Shown in pieces: positions 1-6,014 of a DNA stretch of 14,914 nucleotides (positions are counted from its first letter, which is position 1; each line of letters opens with the position of its first letter). The DNA is taken from contig CAMBSR010000026.1 in NCBI GenBank assembly GCA_945870475.1, forward strand, positions 1 through 14,914. The letters are read 5' to 3'. The translations under genes were made by a program, and so were the position numbers. Source of the DNA: Phycisphaera mikurensis NBRC 102666 (lineage in GTDB: Bacteria > Planctomycetota > Phycisphaerae > Phycisphaerales > SM1A02). Below the pieces are notes generated by a model that was not told where the DNA came from, made no database searches, and saw nothing but the letters and a program-made list of their open reading frames with translations.

Positions 1-45
1 CGAGCGCTCGGCCTCCACCGCGACGATGACGAGCGTGCGCTTCAT
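1..45 (-). CDS. 5' end of an unrecognised gene, cut by the window edge
   Basis: Nine bases after the hisS stop codon an ATG at 45-43 opens a frame that stays open to the edge of the window and reads MKRTLVIVAVEAERS. The short hydrophobic beta strand followed by an acidic E-A-E is how nucleosidases and phosphorylases of the MTA/SAH nucleosidase and futalosine hydrolase family often begin, but 15 residues cannot establish that. Same strand and very close spacing suggest it belongs to the hisS operon. No Shine-Dalgarno is visible. Confidence 0.4.
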   Translation of the reverse strand, partial: MKRTLVIVAVEAERS

Positions 46-54
46 GTGGATGCG

Positions 55-1377
55 TCAGGCCTGCGCGGGCGCGCGAAGAAGATTCGCAAGTTCCGCGAGC
101 GCCACCGGGCGCTGCTCGCCGCTTGCAAGGTCCTTGAGCATGGCGCGCCCCTCGGCAAGCTCCGCACCCAGGATCACCGCAAACCGCGCGCGCTGCTTCG
201 ATGCATCGGCAAGCAGCTTGCCCACGTTGCGCGTGGCCTTGTAGCTGTGGCGCACGTGGAAGCCATCGGCACGCAGGCGCGCGACGAGGCGCGGGAGTTC
301 AGCATCAGCCGCGGGTTCGCCCGCCGAGACCACGAACGCATCCGGGCGCGGCAGGAGTTCGTTGCCGTCCTTCGGCAGGAGCCCGCGATCGGCAAGCACC
401 AGGCCAAGAACCACGTCACCCATGCCGAAACCCATCGCCGGCGTCTTGGGGCCGCCGAAGAGTTCCACCAGCCCGTCGTAGCGACCGCCGCCCGCAATGG
501 CGCGTTCGCCGCCGGAGGCTTCGTGGATCTCGAACACCGTGCCCGTGTAGTAGGCCAGTCCGCGCACGATGCCGAGGTCGAACTCGCACCACGGCGCCAG
601 GTCCGCGGCCACGAGCGCATCGCGCAGCGCGGCGAGTTCGCCGAGCTCATCCGCGGCGATCCCCGCGGCGGAGGCGAGCACACCGAGGTCCTCGCCCACC
701 TGCACGCGCGTGCGCAGGGCGGATTCGAAGCGCGCGAGCGCATCGCCCGCCAGGCCGAGTGCCGCGGCGCGCGTGGTGAATTCCTCGGGCGGCATCTTGT
801 CGCGGCGATCGAGGAGCTCGAACGCACCCGCCACCGATTCCTCGGCCACGCCGAGCGCGCGCACCAGCTTGGCGGCGGCCACGCGGTGGCTGATCTTGAC
901 GCGGACGTCGGTGTGCTTCAGGCCCAGCCGCGCCAGCGCGGCCACGGCCACGCCGATCACCTCGGCATCGATCGCGGGACCCTCGGCGCCCAGGAGGTCC
1001 ACGTTCCATTGGTAGAACTCGCGCAGCCGGCCGCGCTGCGGGCGCTCGGCGCGGAAGAAGTTCGGCACCGCGAACCACTTGATGGGCACGGGAAGCTGCG
1101 CCGCGCGCGCGGCCGCCATGCGCGCGAGCGTCGGCGTGAATTCCGGGCGCAGCGCATAGTCGTCGCTGCCGCCGGCGCGGCGGAAGCTGAAGAGCTCGTT
1201 GACGATGCCCTCGCCGCTCTTGGCGGTGTAGAGCTCCAGGTGCTCGAAGGTGGGGCCGTCGATCTCGTCGAAGCCGAACGCAACGCTCGCGTCGCGCCAC
1301 GCGGCCTCGATGCGGCGGCGCACGGCCATCTCGGCGGGATAGAAGTCGCGGGTGCCCTTGGGTGACTGGAACTTCAT
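55..1377 (-). CDS. hisS: Histidyl-tRNA synthetase
   Basis: Cytoplasmic class II aminoacyl-tRNA synthetase that charges tRNA-His with histidine using ATP. The 440-residue product opens with the typical N-terminus MKFQSPKGTRDFYP. Motif 2 is at residues 107-123 (FFRAERPQRGRLREFYQ), the HisA histidine-binding motif at about 269-283 (RGLAYYTGTVFEI), and motif 3 with the HisB region at about 294-320 (IAGGGRYDGL through GFGMG). The C-terminal anticodon-binding domain covers about 345-440. The frame stays open upstream to 1434, but the family N-terminus begins exactly at the ATG at 1377, which is one base after the TGA of the upstream gene (TGACATG), so translation is probably coupled. No good Shine-Dalgarno is present. 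Length and motif spacing are normal and nothing looks damaged. Confidence 0.97.
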   Translation of the reverse strand: MKFQSPKGTRDFYPAEMAVRRRIEAAWRDASVAFGFDEIDGPTFEHLELYTAKSGEGIVNELFSFRRAGGSDDYALRPEFTPTLARMAAARAAQLPVPIKWFAVPNFFRAERPQRGRLREFYQWNVDLLGAEGPAIDAEVIGVAVAALARLGLKHTDVRVKISHRVAAAKLVRALGVAEESVAGAFELLDRRDKMPPEEFTTRAAALGLAGDALARFESALRTRVQVGEDLGVLASAAGIAADELGELAALRDALVAADLAPWCEFDLGIVRGLAYYTGTVFEIHEASGGERAIAGGGRYDGLVELFGGPKTPAMGFGMGDVVLGLVLADRGLLPKDGNELLPRPDAFVVSAGEPAADAELPRLVARLRADGFHVRHSYKATRNVGKLLADASKQRARFAVILGAELAEGRAMLKDLASGEQRPVALAELANLLRAPAQA

Positions 1378-1378
1378 G

Positions 1379-1972
1379 TCAGGAACGGGCCTTGCCTTCG
1401 GGGCGGATGATGAGCGCGCACGCGATGCCGGCAAGCGTCCACGCTGCCATGCCGTCCGCGAAGAGCACGATCGAATAGAGGTCCGGGAGGTGGAAGAAGT
1501 TCCACGTCACCGCGTGCGACGAGAGCATCGCGAAGGCAGGGACCGCCACGGCCAGCGCCAGCCGATCCTGCGTGCGGGCGCCGAACTTGCACGCCACCGC
1601 GATGATGGCCGCCAGGAGCGCGGTGCCGAAGAGCTCGATCACGAAGCCGCGCGCAAGCACCGTCGGTGACATGGGGTCGACGCCCTCGCGACGGAAGAGC
1701 ACCATGAGGACCGGACCGTGGCGATGCTCGGCCACGTAGGTGTCATTGGCAATGGTGGCCTGCTGCGGCGAGAGCCCCGAGGTGGCCGGAGGCGCGGGAT
1801 AGAGGTACGCGCCGTCGGCGGTCACCGAGGAATCGATGCCCGCTGCCACGGCCGCGCCGTCCGGCAGTGGCTTGAAGGCAAAGTCGTACATGCCGCTGGT
1901 CCAGGACACCGCCCCCCAGCCGAAGGCGAGGACGGTGCCGACCAGGATGGCGATGAGCATGCGGAAGGACAC
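1379..1972 (-). CDS. Small membrane protein of unknown function
   Basis: I do not recognise this family. The 197-residue product has one hydrophobic segment at about residues 4-24 (signal anchor or first helix), then an exposed loop of about 80 residues with a Tyr/Pro-rich stretch (AYLYPAPPAT), then three likely transmembrane helices at about 104-129, 137-158 and 163-189. A four-helix inner-membrane protein with a large first extracytoplasmic loop is the simplest reading. The chosen start is GTG at 1972. A TAGCCT hexamer ends 6 nt before it, as at other promoter-proximal starts here, while an ATG at 1960 (residue 5) is the alternative. It precedes hisS by one base, but its hydrophobic character gives no clue linking it to tRNA charging. 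Confidence 0.75.
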   Translation of the reverse strand: MSFRMLIAILVGTVLAFGWGAVSWTSGMYDFAFKPLPDGAAVAAGIDSSVTADGAYLYPAPPATSGLSPQQATIANDTYVAEHRHGPVLMVLFRREGVDPMSPTVLARGFVIELFGTALLAAIIAVACKFGARTQDRLALAVAVPAFAMLSSHAVTWNFFHLPDLYSIVLFADGMAAWTLAGIACALIIRPEGKARS

Positions 1973-1978
1973 ACCACA

Positions 1979-1984
1979 AGGCTA
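1979..1984 (-). promoter_or_regulatory. Putative -10 element (TAGCCT) of the membrane protein-hisS operon
   Basis: TAGCCT on the minus strand ends 6 nt before the GTG at 1972, which would place the transcription start at or within a few bases of the start codon. No -35 and no Shine-Dalgarno are visible. Support comes mainly from the same arrangement at several other genes in the window. Confidence 0.4.
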
Positions 1985-2012
1985 GCAAATCAGCCGGGCG
2001 GAACCACGGGAA

Positions 2013-2039
2013 GCCGACCCGCATCCACGGCGCGTCGGC
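2013..2039 (-). terminator. Weak stem-loop after the oxidoreductase gene
   Basis: GCCGAC (2013-2018) and GTCGGC (2034-2039) are perfect inverted 6-base arms around a 15-base loop, in the 98-bp gap downstream of the oxidoreductase stop. There is no T-run, so it could be a Rho-independent-like stop only in a loose sense, or chance in GC-rich DNA. Confidence 0.2.
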
Positions 2040-2070
2040 ATGCTGCGTGGCGAAGGCTCAGCCGCTCCGC

Positions 2071-3273
2071 TCACTTCACCTCGGAGATGGCCACCGGCCG
2101 GCGCGTGCGGGCGCAGCGGATGGCCGCCTCGAGGACGCGCTGGGTCTCGTAGGCATCGGCGAAGTCGGGGATGGCGACCACGGGCTTCTTCTTGCCCAGC
2201 ACCATCGCCGTGTCCGCCGCCTGGCTGACGAAACCGTGCTCGTAGCCCAGGACGTGTGCCGCGGGCCAGTAGTTGCCGGCATAGGGATGCGAAGCGTCGG
2301 TACACATGATCCGGCTCCAGCCGCGCATGCGCGCCGGCAGGGTGTGGTCCCACCACTGCAGCTCGTTCATGCGCTCGAAGTCGAACTTGAAGCTGCCCTT
2401 CTCGCCGTTGACCTCGATCTGGTTGCGGTTCTGGTTGCCGGTGGCGAGGCGCGTGGCCTCGAAGCTTGCCACCGCACCGCCCGACATGCGCGCCAGGAAG
2501 AGGACGGCATCGTCCACCGTGCTCTTGCCCTTGCGGCTGCCGCGCGCGGTGCGCTTGGCACCCTTGCCGGCGATGGCGCCGCCGGAGCTCTCGATGATGT
2601 CGCGCTCCTTGACGAAGGTCTCCTCGAGGGCCCCCACCACCTCGGTCACTTCCTGGCCGGTGATGAAGCGAGCCATGTCGACGATGTGCGCGTTGAGGTC
2701 ACCGTGCGCTCCGCTGCCGGCAAGCTTGCCCTGGAAGCGCCAGAGGAGCGGCGTGGAGGGGCCGCCCCAGTCCTGGAGGTAGCTGGCGCGCACGTGGAAG
2801 ATGCGGCCGAGCTTCCCTTCCTTCACCAGCTGGTGCGCGAACGCGACGGCCGGGCAGCGGCGGTAGTTGAACCACACGAAGGTGCGGACGCCCTTCTTGG
2901 CGGCCTTGGCGGCGGCATCGCGCATGGCGCGAGCGTCGGCCAGGGTCCCGGCGAGCGGCTTCTCGCAGGCCACGTGCTTGCCGGCGGCCAGGGCGGCGAT
3001 GGCCACCTCGGCGTGGACATAGTTGGGGGTGCAGTTGTCGATCAGGCCAACCTGGGGGTCGGAAAGCAGGTCCTTCCAGTCGTCGGTGCAGCACTGCCAG
3101 CCCCAGCGCTGGGCGAATTCGGCCACGTCCTGGACCGTGGTCCCGGCCACGGCCCGCATGTTGACGTGCATGGGCAGCTCGAAGAACTTGGGCGCGGACA
3201 TCCACGCGTTGCTGTGGGCCTTGCCCATGAAACTGGTGCCGACGAGTCCGATGCCGAGGGTCATGTCCTTCAT
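2071..3273 (-). CDS. Gfo/Idh/MocA family NAD(P)-dependent oxidoreductase
   Basis: Likely cytoplasmic dehydrogenase acting on a sugar, inositol or sugar-derivative alcohol; the substrate cannot be read from the sequence. The 400-residue product has the N-terminal Rossmann fold (GLVGTSFMGKAHSNAW, residues 9-24), the family CEKPLA motif with the catalytic Lys at 105, and the second-domain Asp/His pair at D192 and H196 (GDLNAHIVDMARF), spaced as in inositol dehydrogenase. Residues 237-251 form an unusual Lys/Arg/Gly-rich insert (GKGAKRTARGSRKGK) that separates the two halves of the C-terminal sheet domain. No signal peptide is visible. The ATG at 3273 is chosen; ATG at 3264 (residue 4) is possible. 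It is divergent from the repeat protein and has no pathway partner nearby, so context does not narrow its role. Confidence 0.93.
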   Translation of the reverse strand: MKDMTLGIGLVGTSFMGKAHSNAWMSAPKFFELPMHVNMRAVAGTTVQDVAEFAQRWGWQCCTDDWKDLLSDPQVGLIDNCTPNYVHAEVAIAALAAGKHVACEKPLAGTLADARAMRDAAAKAAKKGVRTFVWFNYRRCPAVAFAHQLVKEGKLGRIFHVRASYLQDWGGPSTPLLWRFQGKLAGSGAHGDLNAHIVDMARFITGQEVTEVVGALEETFVKERDIIESSGGAIAGKGAKRTARGSRKGKSTVDDAVLFLARMSGGAVASFEATRLATGNQNRNQIEVNGEKGSFKFDFERMNELQWWDHTLPARMRGWSRIMCTDASHPYAGNYWPAAHVLGYEHGFVSQAADTAMVLGKKKPVVAIPDFADAYETQRVLEAAIRCARTRRPVAISEVK

Positions 3274-3282
3274 AAGGATGCG

Positions 3283-3288
3283 TATCCT
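3283..3288 (+). promoter_or_regulatory. Putative -10 element (TATCCT) of the repeat-protein gene
   Basis: TATCCT ends 11 nt before the ATG at 3300, implying a 5' leader of only about 4-5 nt. No Shine-Dalgarno lies between. It shares five of six base pairs with the -10 of the divergent gene. Confidence 0.45.
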
Positions 3289-3289
3289 A
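3284..3289 (-). promoter_or_regulatory. Putative -10 element (TAGGAT) of the oxidoreductase gene
   Basis: On the minus strand TAGGAT ends 10 nt before the ATG at 3273. It is the reverse face of the plus-strand TATCCT hexamer shifted by one base. No recognisable -35 at 16-18 bp and no Shine-Dalgarno. Confidence 0.45.
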
Positions 3290-3299
3290 CGCGATACCT

Positions 3300-4514
3300 A
3301 TGGGAACTTCCGACCACACCGATCGTCCGTCTTCCATCGACGCCCGCCTCGCCCGCATCGAGGCCGACCTGAACGCCGCGCGGCGCGACGTGCGCCGCTG
3401 GCGCACCGGGACGATGGTGCTCGGCGGCCTCGCCATGGTCGGCGGGCTCGCCGCCGCGGTGCAGGTGGCGAAGGTCGAGGACGTGATCCGCGTGCGCCGC
3501 CTGGAAGTGGTCGGCGAAGGCGACAAGGTGGTGATGCTTGCACAGGCCGCGGCCGACGGCGGACAGCTCGACGTCTGGTCGAAGGGCGGCACGAACGTGG
3601 TGCGCCTCGCGTCCAACCCGGACGGCGGCGACGTGGCCGTGTGGAGCGCCGCCGGCAAGTCGGTGGGCGGGCTCTTCGCCACGCCGCTCGGCGGACGCAT
3701 CGAGATCGGCGACTCGGACGGCACCACGCTCGCCACGTTCGCGCGCGGCGAGGAGGGCGGCGCGCTCGTCCTGAACGGCGCGGGACAGCAGGCAAGCAGC
3801 CTGCGCGCCGAGGCAGGCGCCGCGGGCGCGGTGATCAGCATGCGTCGCTCCGACGGCGAGATCGGCATGCTCGCGGGCGTTGCGCAGGATGCATCGGTGC
3901 TCTCCATGCGCAACCAGGCAGGCAAGGAAATCGTCTTCGCAGGCGGCAGCGCCGACCAGACCGGCACGCTCCGTATCGCGGATGCCGCCGGCAACGAGTG
4001 CGGCGCCCTGCTCGCCTCGGGCGGCGGACACCTGCGGATCAAGGACGGCGCGGGCGCAGTGGCCGCGTCCGTAGGCAGCGCGGGCGCCGGCAAGGGCGGC
4101 GCCTTCGAGGTGCTGAACGGCAGCGGCGCGGCCGCGCTCCTCATGGACACCAAGGACGACGGCGGCGGGCGCTTCATGGTGGGCACGTCCACCGGTGCGC
4201 CGGCCTTCATCGCCGAAGCCAACGGCACCGCCGGCACCCTCTCCGCATACATGCAGGAGCGTCGCGTGGCGGCGATCGGCGGCGGCAAGAGCGGCGGCCT
4301 CATGAACCTCCTCGACAACGCCGGCCAGCCGATCGTGGTGGTCGGCGCCGCGGTCGATGGCGACGGCGGCGCACTCAGCGTGCGCAACTCGCGCGGCGTG
4401 CAGATCGGCCGCCTCGGCGTCGACGCCGCGGGCGCGGGCGAGCTGGCCGTCTACAACGCCACCGCCACCGTCAAGAAGCTCATCGAGGCGCCGGTGCCGC
4501 CGGCCGCCAAGTGA
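3300..4514 (+). CDS. Membrane-anchored protein of ~14 tandem 22-residue repeats
   Basis: No family recognised. The 404-residue product has three parts. Residues 10-35 look like a short charged coiled coil (heptad-like SSIDARLARIEADLNAARRD). A single hydrophobic segment follows at about 37-57 (VLGGLAMVGGLAAAV). From about residue 60 to 395 the chain is a string of about 14 degenerate repeats of 20-24 residues with consensus GGxLxVxNxxGxxVxxL, beginning for example at residues 109, 131, 153, 176, 198, 222, 242, 266, 288, 312, 332, 356 and 378. Alternating hydrophobic residues flanked by Gly-rich turns suggest a beta-solenoid or stacked hairpins. If the segment is a signal anchor, the repeats face the periplasm. 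There are few Cys and no obvious catalytic motif, so a structural, adhesive or scaffolding role is more likely than an enzyme. Confidence 0.85.
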   Translation: MGTSDHTDRPSSIDARLARIEADLNAARRDVRRWRTGTMVLGGLAMVGGLAAAVQVAKVEDVIRVRRLEVVGEGDKVVMLAQAAADGGQLDVWSKGGTNVVRLASNPDGGDVAVWSAAGKSVGGLFATPLGGRIEIGDSDGTTLATFARGEEGGALVLNGAGQQASSLRAEAGAAGAVISMRRSDGEIGMLAGVAQDASVLSMRNQAGKEIVFAGGSADQTGTLRIADAAGNECGALLASGGGHLRIKDGAGAVAASVGSAGAGKGGAFEVLNGSGAAALLMDTKDDGGGRFMVGTSTGAPAFIAEANGTAGTLSAYMQERRVAAIGGGKSGGLMNLLDNAGQPIVVVGAAVDGDGGALSVRNSRGVQIGRLGVDAAGAGELAVYNATATVKKLIEAPVPPAAK

Positions 4515-4537
4515 GTCACGCCACCAGACCGCACCGC

Positions 4538-4543
4538 TAGACT
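4538..4543 (+). promoter_or_regulatory. Putative -10 element (TAGACT) of the 143-residue hypothetical
   Basis: TAGACT lies in the 41-bp gap after the repeat-protein stop and ends 12 nt before the ATG at 4556, implying a leader of about 5-6 nt. No Shine-Dalgarno is present in the intervening CTTCCACACCTCCC-like pyrimidine-rich stretch. Confidence 0.35.
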
Positions 4544-4555
4544 TCCACACCTCCC

Positions 4556-4987
4556 ATGACCACCACCGTCAACGACACCGCGCGCGTCCAGATCGAAGAA
4601 GTCACCCCGGCCTCGGGCACCGCCCCGGCCAAGGTGCGCGTGTCCGTGCCCAGCTACGCCTACCGCGTGGACATGGTGCTCGATGGCGATGCCGCGGCGC
4701 TTGCCGCCAAGGTGGGCAAGAAGGTCAACGGCACCGTGCGCGGCAAGGCACTGCGCGCGTGGCAGGCCACGGCGGGCGGCTGCTTCATCGAGCCGGTCTG
4801 GGGCGCACCCCGCATCGTCCAGGGACGCGTGCTGGCCGTGGACGTGGACGCCAACGCGGTGCTCCTCGACCTGGTCTTCCCGGCCTGGATCTCCATCGAG
4901 CCCTCGCAGAGCGCGGGTTCGTGGCAGACGGGCGACATGCTCAACTTCTATGTCGAGAGCGGGATGCGGTTCACGCCGAAGGCGTGA
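4556..4987 (+). CDS. Small soluble protein of unknown function
   Basis: Not recognised. The 143-residue product is hydrophilic with no signal peptide or transmembrane helix. It alternates short Val-rich strands (VRVSVPSYAYRVDMVL, residues 26-41; GRVLAVDVDANAVLLDLVF, about 90-108), so a compact mostly-beta fold is likely. A central VGKKVNGTVRGKALRAW (53-69) is basic and reminiscent of nucleic-acid- or nucleotide-binding barrels, but that is weak. Codon use matches its neighbours. It follows the repeat-protein gene by 41 bp on the same strand and is followed directly by a stem-loop with a short T-run, so it is probably the last gene of that unit, with its own possible start site. Confidence 0.75.
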   Translation: MTTTVNDTARVQIEEVTPASGTAPAKVRVSVPSYAYRVDMVLDGDAAALAAKVGKKVNGTVRGKALRAWQATAGGCFIEPVWGAPRIVQGRVLAVDVDANAVLLDLVFPAWISIEPSQSAGSWQTGDMLNFYVESGMRFTPKA

Positions 4988-5007
4988 GGAGAGCGCCGGG
5001 GCTCTTT
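4988..5007 (+). terminator. Stem-loop with short T-run just after the 143-residue gene
   Basis: Immediately after the TGA at 4985-4987, AGAGC (4990-4994) pairs with GCTCT (5001-5005) around a 6-base GCCGGG loop. Two further G-T pairs extend the stem into the trailing TTT. Position and shape fit an intrinsic terminator, although the T-run is short. Confidence 0.4.
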
Positions 5008-5295
5008 GAGGTTCGACCGCGCCCTTTCGCTGCGCGCGGGGAACTCCCGTCCGGCCGGACGTCCTCACTCCACCAGGTTCCGTTCGGACTCCACGACGAC
5101 GAGCTCGGCACGTGGCACGACCCGAGGTGCAATCGGTAGGTTGGCGCGTGCCTCGCCGGCGTCGAGGCCGCCGGCGCGGGACTCCCCGTGCTCGCTGCAG
5201 GGCGCTCGCATCAAGAGGATCTCAGCAGGCATTCGCCCCAACCCGCGGCGGTGAGGCCATTGCCGAACCGACGCCACTGGCGCAAATGGTGCCTG

Positions 5296-5314
5296 GCCCC
5301 TTCGCCGGAGGGGC
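5296..5314. terminator. GC-rich hairpin in the convergent gap
   Basis: GCCCCT (5296-5301) and AGGGGC (5309-5314) form perfect 6-base arms around a 7-base loop. There is no T-run on either side. It may act as a transcription stop or mRNA 3'-end stabiliser for the convergent genes, or be a dispersed palindrome. Confidence 0.3.
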
Positions 5315-5335
5315 AGTGGCGGCGCCATGCCGCCC

Positions 5336-5355
5336 GCCCCGCAAGGCGACGGGGC
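5336..5355 (-). terminator. GC-rich hairpin downstream of the amidotransferase gene
   Basis: GCCCCG (5336-5341) and CGGGGC (5350-5355) are perfect 6-base arms with an 8-base loop, about 40 bases beyond the amidotransferase stop in the direction of transcription. It has no T-run, so termination is only a candidate role. Confidence 0.3.
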
Positions 5356-5395
5356 CAGTACGCGGGCGCGGTCGAACTTCAGACGAGCTTCGCAA

Positions 5396-5998
5396 TCAGG
5401 CGCGCACAACAGCCGGCCGCATTGCCAGGAAATTCGCCAGGAGCCGCGGTCCGTCCACCGTGAGGAAGCTCTCCGGGTGAAACTGCACGCCCTCGAGCGG
5501 TGCGGCGCCGGCGGGGGCCTTCCAGCGGATGCCCATGATCTCGCCGCGCTCGGTGCGCGCGGTGACCTCGAAGTCCGGATGCACCGTGGCCGGGTCGATC
5601 ACCAGCGAGTGGTAGCGCGTGGCGACGAACGGGTTCGGGAGCCCTGCGAAGAGGCCGCGGCCGTCGTGCTCCACGAGGCTGGTCTTGCCGTGGACGGCGA
5701 TGTCGTTGCGGCGCACGGTCATGCCGTGGATGTCGCCGATCGCCTGGTGCCCCAGGCACACGCCAAGCGCGGGGATCCGCCCGCGGAAGTGCGAGAGGAG
5801 CGTTCCGCTGATCCCCGCTTCCTTCGGCGTGCACGGCCCCGGCGAGATCACCAGGTGCGTGGGCGCGAGCGCCTCGGCGCCGGCGACGTCGATGGCGTCG
5901 TTGCGCACGACCTCGATGCGCAGGCTCGGGTCGATCTCGCTGAAGCGCTGGACCAGGTTCCAGGTGAACGAGTCGTAGTTGTCGATCAGGAGGAGCAC
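5396..5998 (-). CDS. trpG: Anthranilate / aminodeoxychorismate synthase glutamine amidotransferase subunit
   Basis: Class I glutamine amidotransferase that releases ammonia from glutamine for its partner synthase acting on chorismate, feeding tryptophan or folate synthesis (TrpG or PabA; many bacteria use one protein for both). The 200-residue product carries the family N-terminus LLLIDNYDSFTWNL, the oxyanion loop ISPGPCTP (51-58), the nucleophile C81 in GVCLGHQAIG, and the H174/E176 pair in VQFHPESFLT. The triad is complete and the length normal. The start is GTG at 5998. It lies 16 nt after the DUF1444 stop; a TAGAGT hexamer ends 7 nt before the GTG, so it may have its own near-leaderless transcript as well as read-through. 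No component I gene lies in the window, so TrpG and PabA cannot be separated. Confidence 0.92.
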   Translation of the reverse strand: MLLLIDNYDSFTWNLVQRFSEIDPSLRIEVVRNDAIDVAGAEALAPTHLVISPGPCTPKEAGISGTLLSHFRGRIPALGVCLGHQAIGDIHGMTVRRNDIAVHGKTSLVEHDGRGLFAGLPNPFVATRYHSLVIDPATVHPDFEVTARTERGEIMGIRWKAPAGAAPLEGVQFHPESFLTVDGPRLLANFLAMRPAVVRA

Positions 5999-6005
5999 GG
6001 GACGG

Positions 6006-6011
6006 ACTCTA
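6006..6011 (-). promoter_or_regulatory. Putative -10 element (TAGAGT) of the amidotransferase gene
   Basis: On the minus strand TAGAGT ends 7 nt before the GTG start at 5998, in the 16-nt gap after the upstream stop codon. This is the spacing expected when transcription begins at the start codon itself. No Shine-Dalgarno is present. Confidence 0.45.
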
Positions 6012-6014
6012 CCG

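Larger units (their letters stand above)
3275..3297. promoter_or_regulatory. Overlapping dyads in the 26-bp divergent gap
   Basis: The gap between the two divergent starts is 3274-3299. It contains two interleaved inverted repeats: AGGAT (3275-3279) with ATCCT (3284-3288), and GTATC (3282-3286) with GATAC (3293-3297). They cover the putative -10 elements of both genes, so they may be an operator or simply reflect a symmetric bidirectional promoter. Confidence 0.4.
4988..5395. other. Gene-poor 408-bp gap between convergent genes
   Basis: This stretch separates the plus-strand hypothetical from the minus-strand amidotransferase. Open frames cross it, but their translations are Arg/Pro/Gly-rich, lack any recognisable motif and show no consistent third-position GC preference. 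The best stretch (minus strand, about 5065-5180, ending in VVVESERNLVE) is too short to call. Apart from three hairpins I see nothing functional. Confidence 0.6.

Noticed and set aside
46..1365. Long open frame on the plus strand opposite hisS
   Set aside because: It is antisense to a fully conserved HisRS, its translation is Arg/His/Ala-rich with no motif, and high G+C readily keeps such shadow frames open.
1378..1434. N-terminal extension of hisS to 1434
   Set aside because: The family N-terminus begins at 1377, and the extension would overlap the upstream gene with Ser/Arg/Ala-rich sequence.
2047..3372. 441-codon plus-strand frame opposite the oxidoreductase
   Set aside because: Antisense to a gene with intact Rossmann and CEKP motifs; the translation shows no recognisable domain.
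3477..4484. Phage tail fibre or mobile-element origin for the repeat protein
   Set aside because: No phage genes, integrase, att-like repeats or composition shift surround it, and it has its own membrane anchor.
3270..4550. 426-codon minus-strand frame opposite the repeat protein
   Set aside because: Its Ala/Arg/His-rich translation shows no domain, while the plus strand has a membrane segment and a regular 22-residue periodicity.
5065..5409. Minus-strand open frame in the gene-poor gap
   Set aside because: It overlaps the end of the amidotransferase gene and runs through GC-rich hairpins; its composition is noncoding-like and only the last ~40 codons look even weakly gene-like.
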